Assembly (NCBI RefSeq): GCF_022179305.1 | Contig: NZ_BPQP01000029.1 | Location: 1-64,000, forward strand | Length of the DNA: 64,000 nucleotides | Origin: Methylobacterium iners | GTDB taxonomy: Bacteria; Pseudomonadota; Alphaproteobacteria; Rhizobiales; Beijerinckiaceae | Direction: 5' to 3' | Part shown: one piece after another, positions 16,595 through 23,809 of the stretch | How positions within the stretch are numbered: position 1 is the stretch's first letter | Layout of the letters: each line of letters begins with the position of its first letter | Position numbers and translations under genes: made by a program | Notes under the pieces: model-generated | The model's database searches: none | What the model saw: only the letters and a program-made list of their open reading frames with translations | What the model was told of the DNA's origin: nothing

Positions 16595-16869
16595 GGCGTC
16601 CCCTTTGAAGGTCCAACCGCTCAGCCAGCGTCCGCAGCAGAGCCGCGTTGGCGTACGGAATCGGCGTTCCGTGGCGATCCCTCACTGTGGTAGATCAAGC
16701 CTCTGTGAGACCAAGCGTGTCGCAGGCCTCACCGTCCAGCGGAGAGCGGGAAGGCAGATCCACACATGCGACGCTTTACGAGCGCCCGTCAGCTTCGATA
16801 GTCATGCCTGCCCCTCGCTCCCTGAGCCCCTGCGGCGGCCGTGGTATCGCGGCGGCTGTCCGGATCAAG

Positions 16870-17424
16870 TCACCAAAGTACGCGCGGCAGCCTTCGCTTC
16901 CACCGCTGACCGGGCCGTAAGATCACCGCCTGCTGAGTGCGCCGTGCTGGGGGAGGCTGAAGCGAAGCAGCCCAGCTGGCGTCGGTGGGTGCCTTCTTCG
17001 AGGAAGAAGCGCAGATGACAGGCGCGACTTGAGGCTGAACCGTCAGCTCAGCGGCCGGGGACGCGGTGCTTGCTGTGGCCGCGTCGGCTGCTGGCTGCTC
17101 CTTGTGCTTGGGACGGCGAACCCGCGGCAGACGCTCCACTGCGGGTGTTGCGCGCACCTCCACCGCCTCAGGCTCAACGGACATAGAGAACATCGGTACA
17201 AGGCTCGGCAATACGCGCCGAACCGTCGTCTCACCTCGCGCTGGCTCGACGCCAGCACCGGGCGCGGATTGCACCTCAGAAGGCTTGTCAGCTTCGGCTA
17301 TCGGCAAGCCTCGCCAGAGGTCCTGACCCTTCCGAGAGCGTGCAGTAGCATCGGTGAGCGAGGCACGGGATGTACGGGTATGCTTGATTTCGACCGTGAA
17401 CGGTCGCGCACTACGGCGCTTCAT
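16870..17424 (-). CDS. Basic low-complexity hypothetical protein
   Basis: A 184-residue, Arg/Pro/Ala-rich protein. The N terminus (RSARPFTVEIKHTRTSRAS) looks ordered and matches, to my recollection, a motif of methylobacterial hypothetical proteins. The rest is probably disordered, with RVRRPKHKEQ and a very basic end (GQRWKRRLPRVLW). No enzyme motif, signal or membrane segment. DNA or RNA binding is possible from the charge alone. Confidence 0.55.
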   Translation of the reverse strand: MKRRSARPFTVEIKHTRTSRASLTDATARSRKGQDLWRGLPIAEADKPSEVQSAPGAGVEPARGETTVRRVLPSLVPMFSMSVEPEAVEVRATPAVERLPRVRRPKHKEQPAADAATASTASPAAELTVQPQVAPVICASSSKKAPTDASWAASLQPPPARRTQQAVILRPGQRWKRRLPRVLW

Positions 17425-17545
17425 GTATGAGAAAATCCTGAAAGCAAGACGCTCAGCGACACAAAATCTGCTGACTGCGTATTTCGGTCATACGGGATGC
17501 ATCCCATCCTTGTCGAGCGGGTGTACAGGAAAAGTCCCTGCGAGA

Positions 17546-17731
17546 TCACAAGTTCTTCGAGACAATTCCAAGCGCCAGCACAACGTACGCGCCGATGAAG
17601 AACCAAGTTCGGAACTTCACGACGGTGGGCCCGATCGTTGGGATGCGCATGTATAAGCTGGCGACGGCCAATCCGATAAGCACGAGCGACACAAGGAAGG
17701 TGATGGCGCGTGGTGGCGAGAGGTTCAGCAT
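17546..17731 (-). CDS. Two-pass small membrane protein
   Basis: A 61-residue protein with two membrane segments (AITFLVSLVLIGLAVASLYM and WFFIGAYVVLALGIVS) joined by IPTIGPTVVKF. The start at 17731 is preceded by a GGCGCC-ATCCT-GGCGCC element (17732-17748 on the + strand) that overlaps the likely ribosome site and could fold over it. Function unknown. It is divergent from the CoiA-like gene. Confidence 0.7.
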   Translation of the reverse strand: MLNLSPPRAITFLVSLVLIGLAVASLYMRIPTIGPTVVKFRTWFFIGAYVVLALGIVSKNL

Positions 17732-17820
17732 GGCGCCATCCTGGCGCCGCCTGGTTGAGGAGTCGTGAAAGCATCGTTACGGCCAGAGGCCGAACCTCTC
17801 GCGAAGAAAGCTCAACGCCC

Positions 17821-19011
17821 GTGCTGGTCGATATAACGACGCAGCTTGCCCGTGAGAGCTTGTTCTTTGGCGAACGGGCGGACGGCACACTGGTGCATAT
17901 CTCCGAGGTGCCCTCTGGGATTGCCTGCCACTGCCGCTGCCCGAGCTGCCAAAGACCCTTGGTGGCACGCAAGGGTGAGCAGATGGTGCATCACTTCGGC
18001 CACTACGGTGCTGCAGAGGAACGTGCCTGCCGGAGCGGACCCGAGACCGCCCTGCACAGGTTTGCCAAGGAACTGCTCGCATCCAGGCTCGCGCTCGTGC
18101 TGCCGCCGTTAGAGCGAGGTGGTGAGGGGAGGCGCAGCTACACGGGTGGACCCTATCGCTTCGATGCAGCAGCCTTGGAGAGGCGTTTGGGAGCGATCAC
18201 CCCAGACGTCATCGTCTGGCGAGCCGATCGAGACCTGCTGGTAGAGTTCTGCGTCACCCACCGCTGTGACGCCGACAAGATTGCGAAGATCGCGAGCTTA
18301 GGCATCGCTGCTGTCGAGATTGACCTTTCAAGCGTGGCACTCAGCACATCACGGCCTGCGCTTGAGGAGGCCATCCTCAACCAAGCGCCGCGACGGTGGC
18401 TGCACAACTCGAAGCTCAGCCCCACTCCTTCGGCAGTGCCAAAGCCGGAACTCCGTCGGTCTGCGTCGCATTGGGAGCAATCCATGGCCGCGCTCGAACG
18501 CGTCTACCTGTCAGCTTACCGCGAGGTGCAGGCGATGCGGAGCAGGAGCCTGGACACCAACAGGATCCAAGCGGACAGTCTTTCGCATGCTATTGGTGTC
18601 GAGATCGCCGGCCTCGGCTGCTTCAACGTCGCCCCTGCTGATTGGCAAGCAGCCATCCTCCTGTCCGCGCTTGATCGTGCTTTGTCAGGGAGACCTGGGT
18701 TTGTGAGCACCAAAGGCGCTCTGCAGCAACTCCGAGAACGTGGTTGGTTACATAAGCGGTTCAGCCGGCTCTCAGCGGCGGAGGTAACCGCACTCGAAGG
18801 CGCCCTGCCCTCGTTTGCGCCACCGGCTGCAGGCATTGCGGCTTGGGCAATGGCCTTGTCGCGGCAGGGCATCCTGGTGCCCAGCAGCGTACGTGATCAG
18901 TGGGTGATCCGGCGGGAGACGCTGCAGCTCGTGCGAGAGGCGCGCCAGCATGGGTCGACAAGCGCGACGGTTGCTACGACGCCGCAGGGCCCGCCCGCGT
19001 CGCGCAGCTAG
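17821..19011 (+). CDS. CoiA-like protein with PD-(D/E)XK nuclease-like core
   Basis: About 396 residues. The N terminus has a CxCxxC zinc-knuckle-like motif (GIACHCRCPSCQRPLVARKG) followed by HHFGHYG and CRSGPETALHRFAKELL, the layout of CoiA and related competence or DUF-type proteins. Next, ITPDVIVWRADRDLLVEFCV then THRCDADKI carries the D...E.x.T...K pattern of a restriction-like nuclease core. The C-terminal 200 residues are helical and unrecognised. The start is unclear: the frame is open from 17710, and a GTG at 17821 lies where homology-like sequence begins. It may process or repair DNA. GapR-like protein is encoded next. Confidence 0.65.
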   Translation: MLVDITTQLARESLFFGERADGTLVHISEVPSGIACHCRCPSCQRPLVARKGEQMVHHFGHYGAAEERACRSGPETALHRFAKELLASRLALVLPPLERGGEGRRSYTGGPYRFDAAALERRLGAITPDVIVWRADRDLLVEFCVTHRCDADKIAKIASLGIAAVEIDLSSVALSTSRPALEEAILNQAPRRWLHNSKLSPTPSAVPKPELRRSASHWEQSMAALERVYLSAYREVQAMRSRSLDTNRIQADSLSHAIGVEIAGLGCFNVAPADWQAAILLSALDRALSGRPGFVSTKGALQQLRERGWLHKRFSRLSAAEVTALEGALPSFAPPAAGIAAWAMALSRQGILVPSSVRDQWVIRRETLQLVREARQHGSTSATVATTPQGPPASRS

Positions 19012-19073
19012 CCTTAACGTCACGCTTACCCGAGCTCACGAGATTGCCCCTCCCGATTGAGCTGGGAGTGACC

Positions 19074-19340
19074 ATGTCCGACACGGTAGGCATCGCAGGC
19101 GACCGCATTCGCTCCATCATTGAGCGCGTCGAGCAACTCGACGAGGAGATCAAGGGCTTAATGGAAGGCAAGAAGGAGATCTTTGCCGAGGCGAAGGGCG
19201 AGGGCTTGGACGTGAAGATCCTCAAGGAGATCCTAAAGCTTCGCAAGCTCGATCAAGATGAGCGTGACGAGCACGAGACGTTGCTCGACGTCTACCTGCG
19301 CGCCATGGACGCTCCCATGCCGGTCGCCGCAGCAGCGTAA
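19074..19340 (+). CDS. GapR-like DUF2312 nucleoid protein
   Basis: An 88-residue protein. IRSIIERVEQLDEEIKGLME then GKKEIFAEAKGEGLDVKILK and EILKLRKLDQDER is the diagnostic DUF2312/GapR sequence: two helices around a Lys-rich motif. GapR binds overtwisted, AT-rich DNA as a tetramer and helps topoisomerases during replication in Caulobacter. The ATG at 19074 begins the conserved domain. As an extra copy on an island it may serve the element's own DNA. A 10-bp hairpin follows. Confidence 0.9.
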   Translation: MSDTVGIAGDRIRSIIERVEQLDEEIKGLMEGKKEIFAEAKGEGLDVKILKEILKLRKLDQDERDEHETLLDVYLRAMDAPMPVAAAA

Positions 19341-19354
19341 GGCGGTTCGTTGAT

Positions 19355-19380
19355 CGGGGTGAGGTGATGTCCTCGCCCCG
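19355..19380 (+). terminator. Hairpin after GapR-like gene
   Basis: CGGGGTGAGG (19355-19364) pairs with CCTCGCCCCG (19371-19380), with one G:U, around a 6-base loop. No T-tract follows, so it may be a factor-dependent end or an RNA-stabilising stem. Confidence 0.5.
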
Positions 19381-19694
19381 ACACACGGGCATCGAGCGAT
19401 CGCACTGCAGAGACTGACAGTCTGGTGTGCAGCCCGCCGAAGCTTTGATCGTTAGTCATGCCGAGTAAGCACAGCAGGTCCTTTGTCGCGCCCATGCACC
19501 TTGCTCTTCCATCTGCTCACGGATCGACCAGGCACATAGGGGAAGTGCCACCGAGCCAGTACGAAACTGAGCTCGCCGACAGGCTCTACTCGATTTGACG
19601 GTCCTGATTTCGTGCTCAAGCTTATGTTCCCCGAACTGCTACCAATCAGGAAAAGGCAACCGCTTAGATTGCGGAGATAAAACTAAATACCCTT

Positions 19695-19865
19695 ATGACC
19701 TACCGCGAGATCCTCGAGGCTGCTGCAAGCAAGCCTAAGCCGCCCTTGAATCCTGAGCAGCTTAGGAAGAAAAATGAAAGGATGGCCAAGCTTCAGGCCA
19801 AAATAGCTGATGAGCGCAGTCGCTCTGCCAGGCGATTGCGGGACCTTCAATCGAGCCTTCCTTGA
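19695..19865 (+). CDS. Small charged helical protein
   Basis: Fifty-six residues from an ATG at 19695: MTYREILEAAASKPKPPLNP followed by EQLRKKNERMAKLQAKIADE and an Arg/Ser-rich end. It looks like one long basic helix and could bind nucleic acid. The sequence upstream is AT-rich and promoter-like. No family was recognised. Confidence 0.5.
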   Translation: MTYREILEAAASKPKPPLNPEQLRKKNERMAKLQAKIADERSRSARRLRDLQSSLP

Positions 19866-20025
19866 TGAATCAGTCGTAAGCGACGGTGCCAATGAGGCAG
19901 GGCCATATGGCAGACCGCGGTCACTTCCATTTCACCAGCTTTGACCGTGCCATACACATCAACCTTGAGCATTGGCACGGTCGTGCCACAAAGCCTAAGA
20001 GTCGTGTGGCACGGAGCACTCGCAT

Positions 20026-20384
20026 ATGCTGATTGGCCTCGCCCGAACTTCGACGTTTGAGCAGGAAGCCGGACTGGAAGCGCAAAAGCGGTGCTGCTCG
20101 CGGCAGGCGTCGAGAAGCTGTTCGTGGAGAAGACATCCGCGGTCGGACCTCGACCTGGTCTTGAGAACGCGATCGAGTGGTCTAGAGAGGGAGATACACT
20201 CGCCGTGACGGATCTCAGCCGAATCTCCCGCAGCGTCCCCAACTTCTGCCGAATCCAAGCCCAATTGGCTCAGAGGGGTGTCGAGCTGCGGGTGCTCAAC
20301 ATCGGCATGGACACGGCGAAGCCTAGCCACGGAAAGTATTTCGAGCCGCACCCGGACAGCACCTACGGCCGCCGCGCAGGCTGA
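20026..20384 (+). pseudogene. Frameshifted, truncated serine resolvase fragment
   Basis: The first frame (MLIGLARTSTFEQEAGLEAQ) is the N terminus of a small serine recombinase, with the catalytic Ser in ARTST. After a frameshift near 20090 the second frame continues AAGVEKLFVEKTSAVGPRPG then EGDTLAVTDLSRISRSV and QRGVELRVLNIGMDT. The C-terminal DNA-binding helix-turn-helix is absent. The gene cannot make a working recombinase. It marks past mobile-element activity beside the OLD nuclease gene. Confidence 0.8.
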
Positions 20385-20472
20385 GCGGAGCCGCTCCGCT
20401 CGGGTATCGGTGTCCGGCTTGCACGTGGCGAGGCCTTGGCTCGACCGCGTGCGATGGACGAGGTTTCGGGGT

Positions 20473-22482
20473 TCACTTCAACGCGGCGTTGATGGCGAAA
20501 ATCAGCGCCTTCCAGCGGGTGCGCTCATCGACCGAGAGGTCATCGGCCTCATGCTCCCGGGCCCATCGCAGGAAAGCCTTTGCGAGCTTGTACTTCTTAA
20601 AGTCGCGGATCTCCGCCGTGAACAGATCGAGGATGGGGCGTCCGGGCTGCGCCGCTGCCTTGGCCTCAACGTCCCAGCCGAGTTGGTCCTTGGCGACCCT
20701 GACCAGGGTGTCTCGCAGGAGGTCCTCGATCTCGGCCTTGGCAATCGACCCGCCGCAATAATCCTTGGTCCGCAGGATGGCTTTCTGTCCAAGGATGTGG
20801 ACGAGCGTGTCTTGGTTCGCGGCTCGATCGCCCGCCGTGTCGGAGTCGAGCAAGGCCGCCACCTTCAGCTTGTGCGCGTTGAGGATCGTGGCGAAGTAGA
20901 CGACTTTGCCAGCGCTGCCCGCAGGCACTAGCGCGATCTTTTCGTTGAGCTTCGCGTCACCCGACGCCGTCATCAGCGCGCCCACGGCCTCAACGTACCA
21001 GTAATCCGTCAGGCCTTCGAGGACGAGGTTCCTCTGGTTCGCGAACAGGCTGTGCGCGAGGTCGTACCCCAAAGCCTCCTGCAGTGGCAGGAGGGCTGCG
21101 GGATCGCCGGACGTGACAGAGGTGTGGACCTTGGTTCCCTCGTTGCGGTCCGTCATCTGGACCACGCGAACCAGGTCGAGTTCGTCCGGACCCACCAGGA
21201 ACGGCGAATGGGTGGTGTAGAGGGTCTGGTTCTTCTCGGCGAGCCGGGAGATGGTGCCGCGGAAGTCCCGTTGCTTGAGCGCGTGCAGGCTCATGCCGGG
21301 CTCGTCGAGGAGGAGGATGGCATTGCTGTGCTTGCCGGCGGCCTCGGCGAAGAAGACGACGAAGAAGGACACCAGCCACTGGAACCCTTCTGAGCGCTGG
21401 TCGAGCTCGATCTCGACGCCAAGGTCGTCCTCGACGACGACTTTGAGGTATTGGCCATCGGCCTGGACCTTGAGCCTATCCGCCTCGACCCGGTCCGGGT
21501 TCGGGTTCCAGATCGCCCGGATCTCGTCCGTGAGCCTCACGCTTGCGGCATTCAGCTGGTACCGCCGCTGGTCGAGCTGATCGCGATACGTCTTCAGCTT
21601 CGCGGGTTCGTTGTGCGCGGGCTCGACGGCTTGACCAAGCTCTGACAGGTCCTTTGCGGTGAAGCCGAGTAGCGACAGGAGACAGGAATTCCCATAGTCG
21701 TACTCGTCATCGTCGAGCATGTTCGTTTCCAGCCGTTGGGCCAGATGCGCGAGATGAATAATGGGCCGGACGCGGAAGTAGTTGCTGAAGAGCACAAAGA
21801 TGGGAACGCGGCCCCCGAGTACCTTGAGAGCCGCATGCCTCCCATCGGCGAGCTCTACCTTCGCCTTAAGAGCTTCAAGCCGCTGGGTCTCGCGTGCGTT
21901 GTCCTCGTCAACGAACGGCAGCACTTGCCGCAACCAGTCCTTGAGCGCCTCGGCGACCTCACTCGCGAGGTAGTTCCTCGAATTGATACCCTTCGACAGG
22001 ACGGCGAGCGCAGCGCTCGGTATCGGCTTGCCCGCTGCCTGGGCCTGGACGTCGGCGTGTGACGCCAACCTCAACAGATCGTTTTCCAGTTCAGCGTAGG
22101 AGGGAGAAACGGGCGCATTAAGCAAGGCATGGACGCCATTATTGCCTAGGTATCGGGTCAACTTGTATTCACAGGCGCGGAACGCCGGCGGCAAGGCTTC
22201 CTTATCGTCCTCGTCCAGCGTGAACACAGCCGTCACGACGGGGATTTCCTTCGGGTCGAGGTCTCCCTTGATGATGTCGCTGTAGAGAGCACGCGGGTAG
22301 TCGCGCAGGGGATCGAAGCCTTTTACGCCTTCTGGTTTTTCGAGTTTCTGCAAAGCCTGCAGTATGGCGGTCTTGCCCGCCTCGTTGGGCCCGACAAGGA
22401 TGGTCTTGCCGTCTTCCACGGAAAACTCGCCCGTGTCCCTGATGCTCCGGTAGTTCTGAACGCGGGCACTCTTCAGTTTCAT
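20473..22482 (-). CDS. OLD-family ATP-dependent endonuclease (AAA ATPase + TOPRIM)
   Basis: A 669-residue protein. The Walker A GPNEAGKT is at residues 31-38. A long SMC-like insertion follows, and the ABC signature and Walker B region (AILLLDEPGMSLHALKQRD) are near residue 390. The C-terminal TOPRIM-like domain has LVLEGLTDYWYVEAV near 489 (metal-binding Glu) and AALLDSDTAGDRA near 546 (DxD). This is the class 1 OLD layout. Family members act in phage defence and DNA metabolism. No GajB, UvrD-type helicase or reverse transcriptase lies beside it, so it is not Gabija. The start at 22482 begins the conserved MKLKSARVQNYRSI. Broken genes flank it on both sides. Confidence 0.85.
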   Translation of the reverse strand: MKLKSARVQNYRSIRDTGEFSVEDGKTILVGPNEAGKTAILQALQKLEKPEGVKGFDPLRDYPRALYSDIIKGDLDPKEIPVVTAVFTLDEDDKEALPPAFRACEYKLTRYLGNNGVHALLNAPVSPSYAELENDLLRLASHADVQAQAAGKPIPSAALAVLSKGINSRNYLASEVAEALKDWLRQVLPFVDEDNARETQRLEALKAKVELADGRHAALKVLGGRVPIFVLFSNYFRVRPIIHLAHLAQRLETNMLDDDEYDYGNSCLLSLLGFTAKDLSELGQAVEPAHNEPAKLKTYRDQLDQRRYQLNAASVRLTDEIRAIWNPNPDRVEADRLKVQADGQYLKVVVEDDLGVEIELDQRSEGFQWLVSFFVVFFAEAAGKHSNAILLLDEPGMSLHALKQRDFRGTISRLAEKNQTLYTTHSPFLVGPDELDLVRVVQMTDRNEGTKVHTSVTSGDPAALLPLQEALGYDLAHSLFANQRNLVLEGLTDYWYVEAVGALMTASGDAKLNEKIALVPAGSAGKVVYFATILNAHKLKVAALLDSDTAGDRAANQDTLVHILGQKAILRTKDYCGGSIAKAEIEDLLRDTLVRVAKDQLGWDVEAKAAAQPGRPILDLFTAEIRDFKKYKLAKAFLRWAREHEADDLSVDERTRWKALIFAINAALK

Positions 22483-22608
22483 GGCGGCCCCGATGCTTGC
22501 GGGTTCCGAACCCGACAATCGCTGCCGTCCGTCCGCGCCCCTAGGCTCCCCTGCTTCTCGTCCTGCGCAGACGAGTTAAGCTTGGCCCTAGGCTATAACT
22601 CCTGAGGA

Positions 22609-22950
22609 TTGCTATGGTTGCCGACCATCACCGCCATCGTCGTCTTCCAGGTCTTGCGGCGGGCGGGCAACTTCGCCATCGCCAAGCCGATCCGCGAGGT
22701 GCTGTTCACGGTCGTTCCGCGGGAGAACCGCTACAAGGCCAAGAACTTTATCGACACGGTGGTCTATCTGACCGGCGGCCAGCTCGGCGCCTGGACCTTC
22801 ACCGGCATCGCGGCCCTGGGGCTCGGATCGACGGCGGTCGCCGTGACGGCCGTTCCCCCGTCGATCGCTTGGCTCCTGATCAGTCTCTGGCTTGGAAGCC
22901 GGCTGGAGAAGCGAGATGATCGAGCCAGAGGAGGTGCGGATGCCGTTTGA
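22609..22950 (+). pseudogene. C-terminal fragment of an NTP/NDP exchange transporter
   Basis: A 113-residue frame beginning with TTG: LRRAGNFAIAKPIREVLFTV then VPRENRYKAKNFIDTVVYLT and a final hydrophobic region with AWLLISLWLG. This matches the last third of Npt/ADP-ATP translocase-like MFS proteins, which normally have 12 membrane segments. The first nine or so are missing. The break lies just upstream, next to the OLD nuclease gene, so insertion of that segment may have cut the transporter. Confidence 0.7.
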
Positions 22951-23441
22951 GGTCGAGCGAAAGTTCCTGGTTGCGCATGACGGCTGGCGCTCTACCGCAA
23001 GTGAGAATCCCCCTGCGTGATGGTCTCATTGGCCTCTACCAAAGCAGTAAGGTGCAGATGCGGCGGGATGGCGAACGCTCTTGGCTCACGGTCAAAGGTC
23101 CGAGGGAGGGGCTTAGTCGGCTGAAGTTCGAGTACGAGATCCCACTCTCTGATGCAGATGAACTATTGCGCAGTGTCTGCGGCCCTCAGATTGAGAAGAC
23201 TCGCTACTGCGTGCCGTACGCTGGATCGATCTGAGAAGTCGATGTCTACCAAGGCGCCCTTGCAAGCATTGTTCTGACTGAAGTTGAGCTTGAGCATGAG
23301 GATCAGCCCTTTTCGAAGCCGGATTGGGTTGGGCTCGAGGTGTCTGGGGACCTACGCTTCAAGAAGATAAATCTGCTACGTCTGCGAGCCGAGGCAGGCC
23401 GTCCTCTAGCAACTGCGGAGATCCTCACCCTCCCGCTTTGA
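22940..23441 (+). pseudogene. CYTH-domain protein, frameshift plus in-frame TGA
   Basis: From an ATG at 22940 (after GGAGG) the frame reads MPFEVERKFLVAHDGWRS, the ExExK start of CYTH triphosphate-tunnel enzymes. A frameshift near 23000 moves it to RDGLIGLYQSSKVQMRRDGE, SWLTVKGPREGLSRLKFEYE and EKTRYCVPYAG. Then comes TGA (23232) exactly where the family has the Trp of WEVDVY, followed in frame by EVDVYQGALASIVLTEVELE and PDWVGLEVSGDLRFKK to a stop at 23441. At least two lesions are needed, so no functional enzyme (inorganic triphosphatase-like) is expected. Confidence 0.8.
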
Positions 23442-23809
23442 GTGGCCACGCGGACCTTCTCACATCTCCGAGCAGGTCTACGAGGCAGGTACGCCGCCCA
23501 AATAGGGCTTGCCTTGCTGGACCTTGGCCGGTGCTCAGGGTTCAGGCGATCATCGCAAGGCTTGTGGCTGCGGTAGTGACGGTCTGAGACGGGTGCCGGC
23601 TGGAGCCGATTGGGATGGAAGGGTCAGCAGAACGACTCTTAGGCGTGGTGTCTCCTGAGAACCTGAACTGCTCGCACGTATGACAAAGGAAGTTCCTTCG
23701 GCGCTTACGCTCGCTTCCGTGACGAATTCACAAGCGTGGGTCCTCCCTCCCCTTGGGAGCGCTAGCGTGTGGTTTCAACGACTTAGCGGCAATCAAACCG
23801 GATTGTGCG
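23442..23809. other. Intergenic region without recognisable gene
   Basis: No coding frame, hairpin or repeat was seen between the CYTH remnant and the end of the serine recombinase gene. It may be decayed sequence of the former flanking gene. Confidence 0.35.

Noticed and set aside
16648-16920. Plus-strand frame between the mutase and the basic hypothetical protein
   Set aside because: Overlaps the end of the well-supported minus-strand gene at 16870 and shows the Ser/Arg/Pro bias of an antisense frame.
20473-22482. Gabija defence system
   Set aside because: The OLD nuclease is GajA-like in domains, but there is no UvrD-type GajB helicase beside it.
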